Below, piece after piece: positions 7,964-17,200 of a stretch of 37,736 bases of DNA (position 1 is the first letter of the stretch; the number at the start of each line of letters is the position of its first letter). The position numbers and the translations under genes were made by a program. Under the pieces are notes generated by a model, which made no database searches, had not been told where the DNA came from, and was given only the letters and a program-made list of their open reading frames with translations. The stretch comes from SIG440 sp045591035 (GTDB lineage: Bacteria; Bacillota; Clostridia; Monoglobales; Monoglobaceae). The stretch spans positions 1 through 37,736 of the forward strand of contig JAZNSG010000016.1 in NCBI GenBank assembly GCA_045591035.1, given 5' to 3'.

Positions 7964-8575
7964 ATGCCAAAGATAGAAAACGAAAGTATGTTTACCATAT
8001 CCTACGGACTATTTGTCCTTACTGCCCGGGATGAAAAGGATAATGGATGCATAGTTAATACGGTTCAGCAGATAACTCAAGAACCATTAAAGATTTCTGT
8101 TGTAGTAAATAAGCTGAACTATACACACGATATGATTATGAAAACAAAAAAATTTAATGTATCTGTGTTGACTGAGGCAGTACCATTTTCTGTGTTTGAG
8201 AGGTTTGGTTTTCAATGCGGAAGAAATGCAGATAAGTTTGCAGATGGTGAGTATGATGACAGAACTGAGAACGGGTTGCGGTATATAAAAAAATACTCAA
8301 ATGCAGTAATATCGGGAGAAGTGATTGAAACCATTGATTGTGGAACACATACGATTTTTGTTGCCAATGTGACAGAGGCGTTTAAGCTTTCTGATGAAAA
8401 AAGTGTGACATACGACTATTATTTTAATAACATAAAACCAAAGCCCGAAAAGAAGAAAAAAGGTTTTGTTTGTAAAATTTGTGGATATGTATATGAGGGA
8501 GATGTGCTTCCTGATGATTTTATTTGCCCAATTTGCAAACATGGCGCGGCAGACTTTGAGCCAATTAAGGACTAA
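7964..8575 (+). CDS. Flavin reductase - rubredoxin fusion (high-molecular-weight rubredoxin type)
   Basis: 203 aa from ATG 7964, which has AGAGGGGGA 7 nt upstream; the longer in-frame ATG at 7853 has no such site. Residues about 1-150 form a flavin-reductase split-barrel domain (SYGLFVLTARDE, NTVQQIT, FGFQCGRNADKF). A lysine-rich linker leads to a C-terminal rubredoxin with CKICGYVYEG and CPICKHG, supplying four Cys iron ligands. Related proteins (Hrb of acetogens) carry electrons from NAD(P)H through FMN and rubredoxin to flavodiiron proteins or rubrerythrins that remove O2, NO or peroxide. No such partner lies next to it. Followed at once by a strong terminator, so it is a single-gene unit. 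Confidence 0.9.
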   Translation: MPKIENESMFTISYGLFVLTARDEKDNGCIVNTVQQITQEPLKISVVVNKLNYTHDMIMKTKKFNVSVLTEAVPFSVFERFGFQCGRNADKFADGEYDDRTENGLRYIKKYSNAVISGEVIETIDCGTHTIFVANVTEAFKLSDEKSVTYDYYFNNIKPKPEKKKKGFVCKICGYVYEGDVLPDDFICPICKHGAADFEPIKD

Positions 8576-8580
8576 AAAAT

Positions 8581-8618
8581 AAAAAAGAATCCAAACTGAT
8601 GTTTGGATTCTTTTTTAT
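8581..8618 (+). terminator. Terminator after the flavin reductase-rubredoxin gene
   Basis: A perfect 16-bp A/T-flanked stem (8581-8596 with 8601-8616) with a TGAT loop and a run of six Ts. Confidence 0.85.
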
Positions 8619-8718
8619 TCTCACCAGATTTTTAAAGTTAGATGAAGATATTTTGCATTTGGGTTTTGCACTAAACCACACAAATCCTCATATGTTGTAT
8701 ATGAGGGAGGTGAAATAT

Positions 8719-9114
8719 ATGGCTTGTTGCAGAACTAATTGTGCATGTGCATCTGTTATAGCGGGTCTTGTTGCAGGGATTATTCTTGGAGTGCTTTATG
8801 CTTTGGGTTTTGTATCTACGGGTATAATTTTTTGGGCGTATCTTGCACTTGGAATTTCAGGCATTATGCTTTCTCCAATATATGCAGCGGCAAATTCCTT
8901 TAAATCAGACGAAAGATGTTTTTGCTCTAATCGTCTTTTGATTTTTACTGCATCGATAGGAACAATTATAACAGCTGTGATTGGATTAATAGTTGAGGCA
9001 GTTGCTTCTGTAATTGTTGTTGCTTTGGTTTTTGGATTTGCGACGTTGTTTGCTGCGATGCTGTTAACGTCGGTAATATGCCTTACCAACTGTTTATGCC
9101 GTCGTACAAATTAA
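8719..9114 (+). CDS. Small Cys-rich multi-pass membrane protein, unknown function
   Basis: 131 aa from ATG 8719, with GGGAGGTG 6 nt upstream; an upstream in-frame extension to 8599 overlaps the preceding terminator and is rejected. The N-terminus has four Cys within ten residues (MACCRTNCAC), and more Cys occur in a central loop (CFCSN) and at the end (CLTNCLCRR). Four hydrophobic segments at roughly 13-34, 36-58, 74-97 and 99-122 predict a compact membrane protein. I do not recognise a characterised family, although small proteins with a similar Cys-rich start preceding membrane helices seem common in Clostridia. Monocistronic. Confidence 0.7.
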   Translation: MACCRTNCACASVIAGLVAGIILGVLYALGFVSTGIIFWAYLALGISGIMLSPIYAAANSFKSDERCFCSNRLLIFTASIGTIITAVIGLIVEAVASVIVVALVFGFATLFAAMLLTSVICLTNCLCRRTN

Positions 9115-9130
9115 AATAGTTTAAATATGT

Positions 9131-9173
9131 AAAAAACCGGCAGGGTATCATTTTGGCACCTTGTCGATTTTTT
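9131..9173. terminator. Terminator between convergent genes
   Basis: An imperfect stem with G-U pairs (about 9132-9144 with 9156-9169), flanked by A-run and T-run, sits between the gene ending at 9114 and the minus-strand gene ending at 9179, so it can act in both directions. Confidence 0.6.
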
Positions 9174-9178
9174 ATGTT

Positions 9179-9688
9179 TTAATTCGGGTTTGCAAACAAT
9201 GCTATTTCGGGAGGGAAAATGGTAAATATAATAAATGCTGCTGCAAAAATTATAGTCAGAGTAGTCAGGTATTTTATATAGGGTTCCATTGAACAGGACT
9301 TTGCAGCTTTTGAGGTGATAAAAAATGCAATTAAAACACATATGAAGAAGCTTGAAATATCAATAATGTGAAGATTAAAGCCTAAAACGCCTGAATATGT
9401 GTAAAAAAATATAGGTATTGATACTGTCCCTATAAGTGTCCCAAGCAATGTGGCACTTCGTATGCAGGGATTTTCTTCAGAGATTCTACCTTGGCTGAAA
9501 AACGAATATATGAGCATGGGGAAAAACAATAATTTCATATGCTCCCATGTGGATTCGTTTACAGGGACAAAAAGTCCTATAATTGGATTATTCCCCAGCC
9601 AGTTGTAAGCAAAGTGCAGCAAAACTCCAAGAATTGATACAAAGAAAACTCCTGTGAGTGTATAAGTTTTTAATGATTTCACAAGCAT
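9179..9688 (-). CDS. DUF6512-like membrane protein
   Basis: About 169 aa with five hydrophobic segments. The N-terminal stretch LGVLLHFAYNW, then NPIIGLFVPVNESTWEHMK, matches what I recall of the DUF6512 family of Firmicutes membrane proteins of unknown function; the VNESTWEH block is the most conserved-looking part. Starts at ATG 9688 or GTG 9694/9691; none has a clear Shine-Dalgarno site. It begins only 30-odd bp after the FAD-Rieske gene on the same strand, so they may be cotranscribed. Confidence 0.65.
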   Translation of the reverse strand: MLVKSLKTYTLTGVFFVSILGVLLHFAYNWLGNNPIIGLFVPVNESTWEHMKLLFFPMLIYSFFSQGRISEENPCIRSATLLGTLIGTVSIPIFFYTYSGVLGFNLHIIDISSFFICVLIAFFITSKAAKSCSMEPYIKYLTTLTIIFAAAFIIFTIFPPEIALFANPN

Positions 9689-9720
9689 CACCACTACACA
9701 ATATGAAAGAAGTAAAGGCT

Positions 9721-11019
9721 TTATTCCAGATTTTTTTGAGCAGGATTATTTAAAAGATGACCGTCTTCATCAAATCTGGAGCCGTGGCAAGGACAGTCCC
9801 AGGTGTGTTCAGCTTTGTTCCATTTAAGTGCACATCCCATATGTGGGCAGCGTTTGGGGGTTGGCCTCAGGAAATTTGTTATGGTATCAAAACCATTAAT
9901 GAAAAGCTGAGGCTTTATAATACTTCGTGAGGGTGAAAAAATTTCAGCATATTCATTTTTTTTGCCTTGAACAAGGTCGCACAAGACCATAGCGGAAACC
10001 ATTGAGAGGGACATTCCCCATTTGTTGAATCCAGTTGCAACATAAAGATTTGGTGTTCTTGCTGAATATTTGCCTATATAGGGTATACCATCGAGACTCA
10101 TGCAGTCCTGGGTTGCCCATTTATATTTAGTTTTGCTTTTGGGGTAGCATCGCTCTTTAAACTCTTCGAGTTTATCCCAGTTTTTACAATTTGCACCCGT
10201 TCTCTGACCACCACCGCCAAGCAGCAAAAAATCACCACTACTTCGGAACGAGAGTCCATTTTTTGCTTCATCAATATACATTCCGTCAATAGTTTTAGCA
10301 TTTTCAATGGCAAGGACATAAGACCTATGCTGATAAAGTTTTAAAAAGTAACTTCCATGGGTATTAATAAATGGGAAGTGTGTCGCAACTATGACTGCCT
10401 TTGCCGTAATTTTCCCGTTATCGTATACTGCATGTGTATTGGACAATTGCCTGATAGGGGTGTTTTCGTAAATTATCAGGTCTTTCACAATGTTTTTAAT
10501 AAATTTAAGAGGATTGAATTGGGCTTGTTCATTTATACAAACAGCACCCACTGTATAAAATGGCAGGGGCAAATCTTCTTTTAATATTGCGTGAAACCCA
10601 AGAGTATCAAGGGATTTTACTTCGTCTGTAATTTTATTAATATTGCTTGTTGAATAGGTACAGGCAAAGGTTTTTTTAAATTCACAGTCGAAATTTTTGC
10701 AGATTTCTTCATACTTTTTAATTGCATATTCGTTTATCCGTAGGTACTTTGCAGCGTTTTCTCTGCCTGTTTCCGAAATAAGACGTTGATAGATAAGTCC
10801 GTGCAATGAGGTTATCTTTGCGGTTGTGCCGGAGGTTACTCCTCGGGCGATTTTATTTGCTTCAACAATAACGCAGTCGATTCCTGCTTGTTTCAGAAAG
10901 TATCCGCATAAAATACCGCAAATACCCCCGCCGATAATTAATACATCTGTTTTCAGGTCGCCACTCAGTTTTTGAAAATGCGGAAGCTCTGTATTGACTG
11001 ACCATAATGAGTTTTCCAT
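9721..11019 (-). CDS. FAD-dependent oxidoreductase (DAO family) with C-terminal Rieske [2Fe-2S] domain
   Basis: 432 aa. The N-terminus has the FAD Rossmann motif VLIIGGGICGILCG (about 27-40) and the DAO-type RGVTSGTTAKIT segment; the middle is an amino-acid-oxidase-like fold. The C-terminus is a Rieske domain with CPH (391-393) and CPCH (409-412), giving the CxH...CxxH ligands of a [2Fe-2S] cluster. The architecture matches YhfW-like proteins of Bacillus, whose substrate is not established. ATG start with GGAGGG. Probably soluble; the natural electron acceptor is unknown. Confidence 0.88.
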   Translation of the reverse strand: MENSLWSVNTELPHFQKLSGDLKTDVLIIGGGICGILCGYFLKQAGIDCVIVEANKIARGVTSGTTAKITSLHGLIYQRLISETGRENAAKYLRINEYAIKKYEEICKNFDCEFKKTFACTYSTSNINKITDEVKSLDTLGFHAILKEDLPLPFYTVGAVCINEQAQFNPLKFIKNIVKDLIIYENTPIRQLSNTHAVYDNGKITAKAVIVATHFPFINTHGSYFLKLYQHRSYVLAIENAKTIDGMYIDEAKNGLSFRSSGDFLLLGGGGQRTGANCKNWDKLEEFKERCYPKSKTKYKWATQDCMSLDGIPYIGKYSARTPNLYVATGFNKWGMSLSMVSAMVLCDLVQGKKNEYAEIFSPSRSIIKPQLFINGFDTITNFLRPTPKRCPHMGCALKWNKAEHTWDCPCHGSRFDEDGHLLNNPAQKNLE

Positions 11020-11119
11020 AGAATCCCTCCAATGAAGCTAATAGTTATAATTATTGTGTGTAGTTCCTTAAAATTTACACAAATAAATAGTAGGGGGAAG
11101 AATATAAAAAATGATCTTG

Positions 11120-11148
11120 TTGACAAATCTGGTTGTTTAATTTATGAT
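11120..11148 (+). promoter_or_regulatory. Promoter for the HAD phosphatase gene
   Basis: TTGACA (11120-11125), 17-nt spacer, TATGAT (11143-11148), about 40 nt upstream of the ATG at 11196. It also shows that the ORF beginning at 11032 is not the real start. Confidence 0.7.
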
Positions 11149-11195
11149 AGTGAAGATAAGGACTGTTTTTCATCAAAAAGAAAGAGGGCGTTTAA

Positions 11196-11885
11196 ATGTA
11201 CAAATATTTGTTTTGGGATGTTGACGGAACGGTTCTGGACTTTCTTGCGTCTGAGGCGTATGCTATCCGCACACTCTTTGAAAAGTACGGGTTGGGAAAG
11301 TGCAGTGACGAGATGCTTCGTACCTATTCAGAAATAAATGTTAAGTATTGGGAAAAACTTGAGCAAAATCTAATGACAAAAAGCGAAATACTCGTGGGAC
11401 GGTTTCGGGAATTTTTTGATTTAGCAGGTATTGACAAAGATATTGCTGAGCGGTTTAATGAAGAATACCAACTTGTCCTTGGTGACCATATAGAGTATGT
11501 AAAATATGCGAAAGAGACCTTGCTATCACAAAAGGGTGAGTTTATCCTTGTTGCTGTGACAAATGGTACGAAAATTGCGCAAACAAAAAAACTTCGTCTG
11601 TCAGGATTAGATGAGATCTTTGACGAAGTATTTATTTCGGAGGATGTTGGAGCTGAAAAACCCAATATTGGTTATTTTGATTATATTTTTCAAAAATTGG
11701 GAATTAAAGATAGAAGCGAGGTTATTTTAATCGGGGATTCATTGACCAGTGATATGCAAGGAGGTTTATTTGCCGGGATTGATACTTGTTGGTATAATCC
11801 GAAGCATATTAGGAATACAAAGGAAATACCGATTACTTATGAAATAGATGATTTGAGAAAGCTTGAAAAGATTATTAAGAAATAA
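11196..11885 (+). CDS. YjjG-family HAD phosphatase (noncanonical pyrimidine nucleotidase type)
   Basis: 229 aa. HAD motif I DVDGTVLDF at residues 8-16, motif II VTNGT, the motif III lysine in GAEKPN, and motif IV GDSLTSD; the inserted cap is alpha-helical (subclass I). The DVDGTVLDFLASE start and length fit YjjG-type nucleotidases, which hydrolyse nucleoside monophosphates including damaged pyrimidines. Other small-phosphate substrates are possible. ATG preceded by AAAGAGGG. Single gene between its own promoter and a strong terminator. Confidence 0.85.
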   Translation: MYKYLFWDVDGTVLDFLASEAYAIRTLFEKYGLGKCSDEMLRTYSEINVKYWEKLEQNLMTKSEILVGRFREFFDLAGIDKDIAERFNEEYQLVLGDHIEYVKYAKETLLSQKGEFILVAVTNGTKIAQTKKLRLSGLDEIFDEVFISEDVGAEKPNIGYFDYIFQKLGIKDRSEVILIGDSLTSDMQGGLFAGIDTCWYNPKHIRNTKEIPITYEIDDLRKLEKIIKK

Positions 11886-11929
11886 AAAGAGCTGTTTAAA
11901 AACCATTTTGTGTTTTTAAACAGCTCTTT
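11886..11929. terminator. Bidirectional terminator
   Basis: Long near-perfect stem (11886-11903 with 11911-11929) right after the HAD stop and 3 bp from the end of the convergent epimerase gene. Confidence 0.85.
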
Positions 11930-11932
11930 GCT

Positions 11933-12787
11933 TTAGCTAAATGTAATAATATGATGTCTTTCAAATATTTCTTCGGGTGAAATACAGTGAATACCGGCTT
12001 TGTTTGAAATATCAGTATGCGTTTTTCCGTAATCCGCCAAACCACACCATGGCTCAATGCAAACAAATTTACATCCTGGCTCTGTCCAAACAAAAAGATT
12101 TTCGGTACCTTTATAGTCCACTTTGATTTGTGCGTTGCTTTCGGTGTTTTTCAAAATTACATAGTCACTGTCGGTATTTTCATAGACTATAGTAACAGAA
12201 TCATTGAACAGGTCGTCAGTAAGAACCAAAACACTGTGACCGTCAACCTCTTTAAGATTTTCTTCAGGAGTTAATCCTGTCTCGTAAACATGGGGTTTTT
12301 GACTTTCGGATTTTTCGAAATGAAGTTCATATTTAGAAAGCCCCTCGGGACAAATGTATCCCTCATGGGAACCAATTGAAAAATACATTTTATTTTTTGA
12401 TTTATTTATGACTTTGTAGCACACATCTATGGAACTTTCATTAAGAGTGTAACCAACAAGAAGCTCGAAATCATAAGGATAAGATTTTTTTGTTTCTGCA
12501 TTTGATTTGAGGCTAAAGAGAACAGCCGCATCGCTGATTTCGGCAACATCAAATTCTGAAGTCATAGCAAACCCATGAGGTGCCATTGGATAGTCATTTC
12601 CGTCTATAACGATTTTCCCCTCTGCAGGAGCTCCGCAAACGGGAAAGAGTACAGGAGCCTGATTTTCCCAAATGGCTTCCGGCTGATGAATTCTTTCAGC
12701 TCCATCTGATGTTTTTAAACTTGTGATTTCAGCTCCCAGTGTATTGATTTGAACGGTTAATAAATTGTTTTTAAGGGTAATTGTCAT
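11933..12787 (-). CDS. Aldose 1-epimerase family protein (LacX-like)
   Basis: 284 aa, galactose-mutarotase-like beta-sandwich. Recognisable segments: NTLGAEITSLK near the start, APVLFPVCGAP, MAPHGFAM (the conserved His of the family), SIGSHEGY and FVCIEPWCGLAD. This branch (LacX/YeaD-like) interconverts sugar anomers; the sugar is not known. ATG start with AAGGAG 8 nt upstream. No sugar genes adjoin it; it appears monocistronic. Confidence 0.85.
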   Translation of the reverse strand: MTITLKNNLLTVQINTLGAEITSLKTSDGAERIHQPEAIWENQAPVLFPVCGAPAEGKIVIDGNDYPMAPHGFAMTSEFDVAEISDAAVLFSLKSNAETKKSYPYDFELLVGYTLNESSIDVCYKVINKSKNKMYFSIGSHEGYICPEGLSKYELHFEKSESQKPHVYETGLTPEENLKEVDGHSVLVLTDDLFNDSVTIVYENTDSDYVILKNTESNAQIKVDYKGTENLFVWTEPGCKFVCIEPWCGLADYGKTHTDISNKAGIHCISPEEIFERHHIITFS

Positions 12788-12912
12788 TTTTATAGTCTCC
12801 TTTAAATAAGCTCATTTTAATTATATAAATTTATAAAGCTTTTGTCAATATCAATCACAGAAAACCGGTTGTCATATATAATGTAATGAATAACTTTTTG
12901 TGGGGTGGTTTT

Positions 12913-14190
12913 GTGGATATATATGTGGTTAAGCCGGGAGATACAATTTTCTCAATTGCACAAGCTTTTAATGTGCCGGAGTTTATAATACGGACGATAA
13001 ATAATCTTGATATGCTGAGCGGACTTGCCGTAGGTCAGGCTTTGCTGATTTTGAGACCTACACTTTATCATACTGTGAAGGGAGGAGAGACGCTATTTTC
13101 AATTGCATCACAATATGGAACATCACTGAACGCGCTTTATCGCAATAATCCGATATTGAAAGGAAATCCGGGCCTTTATCCGGGACAAACATTGATAATA
13201 TCATTCGAACGCGACGTGCGTCAAAAAATTGATGTGAACGGGTATGCCTATCCGTATGTTGATAAGACCTTGCTTCGCACTACCTTGCCGTATGTAAATT
13301 ATTTAACACCATTTACTTATGGAATAACAAATAACGGAGATTTGATAGATTTAGAAGACGAGGAGCTGATTTCCCTTGCAAACAATTATGGTGTTCTTCC
13401 CCTTATGCATCTTTCTACATTAACAGAAAGCGGTGGATTCAGCAACGAACTTGCAAGTCTTGTTCTTAATGATACCGGCATTCAGGATAATCTGATTGAA
13501 CAGATTATCGAAAATATGCAAACTAAGGGTTATAGGGGACTTGATATTGATTTTGAGTTCGTGTATCCCCAGGATGCGATGTTATATGGCGAATTTATAG
13601 GGAAATTACGAAGTCGGCTCAACCCTTTGGGTTATGAAGTGATAGCGGCCCTTGCCCCCAAAACATCGGATAACCAGAGGGGTCTTTTATATGAGGGGCA
13701 CAATTACAGAGCGATTGGAGATAATGCCGATGCGGTGCTGCTTATGACTTATGAGTGGGGTTATACCTATGGTCCGCCACTCGCTGTTGCGCCAATCAGA
13801 AATGTACGTCAGGTTGTGGATTACGCCCTTACAATAATCCCACCTGAAAAGATTTTTCTGGGCATACCGAATTATGGCTATGACTGGACTCTTCCCTATG
13901 TCAAGGGAGAATCAAGGGCAGATTCCATATCAAATGTAGAAGCTGTTGAACTGGCTGTTCAAAACGATGCGGAAATTCAATATGATGAGGTTTCACAATC
14001 GCCATGGTTTAATTATACCGACAGTCAGGGCAGACAGCACGAGGTCTGGTTTGAGGATGTAAGAAGCATACAGCAAAAGTTTAATCTTATAAATGAAAAA
14101 GGCTTAAGAGGTGCAGGCTATTGGAATCTGATGCGACCTTTCCAACAGAATTGGTCACTATTAAATTATATGTTTGACGTTAATCAATAA
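12913..14190 (+). CDS. LysM-GH18 spore-germination-type hydrolase (YaaH/SleL-like)
   Basis: 425 aa from GTG 12913. Two LysM domains (about 3-46, VVKPGDTIFSIAQ; 51-97, TVKGGETLFSIAS) are followed by a GH18 catalytic domain whose DIDFE places the catalytic Glu at residue 215. The architecture is that of YaaH/SleL, an N-acetylglucosaminidase acting on cortex fragments during germination; LysM domains bind the glycan. Start choice: GGGGTGG lies 5 nt before GTG, while the in-frame ATG at 12886 has no ribosome site and overlaps a TATAAT at 12877-12882 that would place the transcript start at about 12889. No signal peptide, as in other YaaH-type spore proteins. Confidence 0.88.
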   Translation: MDIYVVKPGDTIFSIAQAFNVPEFIIRTINNLDMLSGLAVGQALLILRPTLYHTVKGGETLFSIASQYGTSLNALYRNNPILKGNPGLYPGQTLIISFERDVRQKIDVNGYAYPYVDKTLLRTTLPYVNYLTPFTYGITNNGDLIDLEDEELISLANNYGVLPLMHLSTLTESGGFSNELASLVLNDTGIQDNLIEQIIENMQTKGYRGLDIDFEFVYPQDAMLYGEFIGKLRSRLNPLGYEVIAALAPKTSDNQRGLLYEGHNYRAIGDNADAVLLMTYEWGYTYGPPLAVAPIRNVRQVVDYALTIIPPEKIFLGIPNYGYDWTLPYVKGESRADSISNVEAVELAVQNDAEIQYDEVSQSPWFNYTDSQGRQHEVWFEDVRSIQQKFNLINEKGLRGAGYWNLMRPFQQNWSLLNYMFDVNQ

Positions 14191-14222
14191 AAAAGCACCG
14201 CCATAAATTTGGCGGTGCTTTT
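14191..14222. terminator. Bidirectional terminator
   Basis: A perfect 12-bp GC-rich stem (14191-14202 with 14211-14222) with A-run and T-run, between the convergent LysM-GH18 and nifJ genes. Confidence 0.9.
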
Positions 14223-14236
14223 TAAATAGCATTAGA

Positions 14237-17200
14237 TTAGCATTCTTCAGCAGCTTTCTTCTTGTAGATTTCATATCTTTCGATAAGGTCTTTTTCAGCC
14301 TTGTCGAAGAGCTGAGCTGCAACTTCGGGGAATGCTTTCTTGAGCATGAGATAACGGTTCTCGCCCTCGAGGAATTCCTTAACTGTGCCGGTTGGCTCTT
14401 TTGAGTCAAGGATGAAGGGGTTCTTGCCCTCTTCTTTAAGGAGCGGATTGTATCTCCAGAGGTGCCAGTAGCCTGTCTGAACAGCCTTCTTCTCCTCTGC
14501 GATAGTATTAGCCATACCAACCTTGATACCGTGGTTGATACAAGGAGCGTAAGCAATGATAAGTGATGGACCCGGATAAGCTTCGGCTTCCTTGATTGCC
14601 TTGAGTGCCTGATTCATATCAGCGCCAAGAGCAATCTGAGCAACATATACATATCCATAGGTTGTACCAATCATACCGAGGTCCTTCTTCTTGGTCTTCA
14701 TACCAGAAGCTGCAAATTTAGCAACAGCAGCAGTAGGAGTAGCTTTTGAAGCCTGACCACCTGTATTTGAGTAAACTTCAGTATCAACAACAAAGATGTT
14801 GATGTCTTCGCCTGATGCGATAACGTGGTCAAGACCGCCGTAACCGATATCGTAAGCCCAACCGTCGCCACCGAATACCCACTGTGATCTCTTTACGAGG
14901 AAGTCGGTGCGGTCAGCGATTTCTTTGATTGCAGCATTTGACATATCAGCATCCTTAATGAGAGCTGCGATTTCCTTTGCAGCTGCCTTAGATGCATCAG
15001 CGTTATCCTTGCCTTCAATCCAAGCCTTGAATGCAGCAGCCAGTTCGGGCTTAACTACATCCATAACTGAATTCATTCTTGAAACCAAAGTGTTTCTGAT
15101 TTTCTTGTTAGCAAGTACCATACCAAGACCAAATTCTGCATTGTCTTCAAACAATGAGTTAGCCCAAGCCGGACCCTTGCCTTCAGCGTTCTTGCAGTAA
15201 GGCATTGAAGGTGCAGAGCCACCCCAGATTGATGTACAACCTGTAGCATTTGCAACCATCATTCTGTCACCGAAGAGCTGAGTGATAAGCTTGATATAAG
15301 GTGTTTCACCACAACCAGCACAAGCGCCTGAGAATTCAAGCATAGGTGTTGCGAACTGTGAGTTCTTTGTGCTCTTTGTGATGTCGATTTCATCCTGCTT
15401 TGAAGAAACAGTCATAGCGAATTCCCAGTTGGGAGCTTCACATTCAACTTCAGCGATAGGCTTCATTGTAAGTGCCTTTTCCTTAGCAGGACAAACCTGA
15501 GCACAAACGCCACAGCCAAGACAGTCAAGAGGTGAAACCTGAATTCTGTATTCCATACCAGCGAAGCCTGTAGCAGCCTTTGTTTCAAAGCCTGCAGGTT
15601 TGTTTGCAGCTTCGTCAGCGTTGAGAAGAACAGGACGGATAGCAGCGTGAGGACAAACAAGTGAACACTGGTTACACTGGATACACTTATTGATATCCCA
15701 TGCGGGAACGTTTACAGCAACACCACGTTTTTCGAATCTTGAAGTACCGGTCTCGAATGTACCGTCTTCTATACCTGCAAATGTGCTTACGGGGAGTTTG
15801 TTACCAGCCTGTGCATTAACGGGCTGAACGATATTCTTGATGAAGTCAGGAACATTGTTTTCCTTAACGTCCTTATCAACAGCATCCTTCCAGGAAGCAG
15901 GAACATCAATCTTAACGAGAGCTTCGATAGCACCATCAACTGCGTCGCAGTTCATCTTAACGATTTCGTCACCCTTCTTGCCATAGGTCTTCTTGATAGC
16001 AGCCTTGATGAGCTCAACAGCCTTATCAAAGTCGATTACGTTTGAAAGCTTGAAGAAAGCACTCTGTGTAACCATGTTGATACGGTTAGGACCAAGACCA
16101 ACCTTAACAGCAACGTCTACTGCGTTGATTGTGTAGAATTCGATTTCGTTCTCTGCAATGTATTTCTTAACATTTGCAGGAAGATGTTCTTCGAGTTCTT
16201 CAGGTGTCCATACGCAGTTGAGGAGGAATGTACCGCCCTTTTTGAGACCTTCGAGTACATCGTACTGGGTAAGGTATGCAGGCTTGTGACAAGCGATATA
16301 GTCAGCTTCGTCAAGGAGATATGTTGACTTGATGGGCTTCTTACCGAATCTCAAGTGAGACATTGTAACGCCGCCTGACTTCTTTGAGTCATAGTCAAAA
16401 TATGCCTGAGCATAAAGGTCGGTGTTGTCACCGATAATCTTGATAGCGTCCTTATTAGCGCCAACTGTACCGTCTGAACCAAAGCCCCAGAACTTACAAC
16501 GTGTTGTGCCTTCAGGAGCTGCATTGATTTTTTCAGGAAGCTCAAGTGAGAGGTTTGTAACGTCGTCCACAATACCAATTGTGAAGTTGTTCTTGGGTTC
16601 GTCTGCATCAAGATTGTTATAAACTGCCATAATCTGTGTGGGTGTTGTGTCTTTTGAACCAAGACCATAACGACCGCCAACGATTTTGGGAGCATTTTCC
16701 TTGCCGTAGTAAAGGTTGCAAACGTCAAGATAAAGGGGTTCGCCCAGTGAACCGGGTTCCTTTGTTCTGTCAAGAACTGCAATCTTTTCAACAGTTGAGG
16801 GGATAACATCAAAGAAGTACTTAGCTGAGAATGGTCTGTAAAGGTGAACCTTAACAACACCAACTTTGCCGCCACGAGCGTTGATATAATCAACAGTTTC
16901 CTCAATAGCTTCACAAGCTGAGCCCATAGCTACGATAACCTTTGTTGCATCAGGAGCACCATAGTAGTTGAAGGGCTTGTATTCTCTGCCTGTAATCTTT
17001 GTGATTTCTTTCATATAGTCTGCAACAATGTCAGGAATAGCTTCATAATATTTGTTTGAAGCTTCTCTGCCCTGGAAGTAGATATCAGCGTTCTGAGCTG
17101 TACCGCGGAGAACGGGGTGTTCAGGGTTAAGAGCGTTATCCTTGAATGCTTTAAGTGCATCCCAGTCAAGAAGACTCTTGAGGTCTTCATAATCCATAAC

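Noticed and set aside
11032..11337. Open frame of 101 codons before the HAD gene
   Set aside because: It overlaps the HAD start in another frame and covers the HAD promoter; no protein-like composition.
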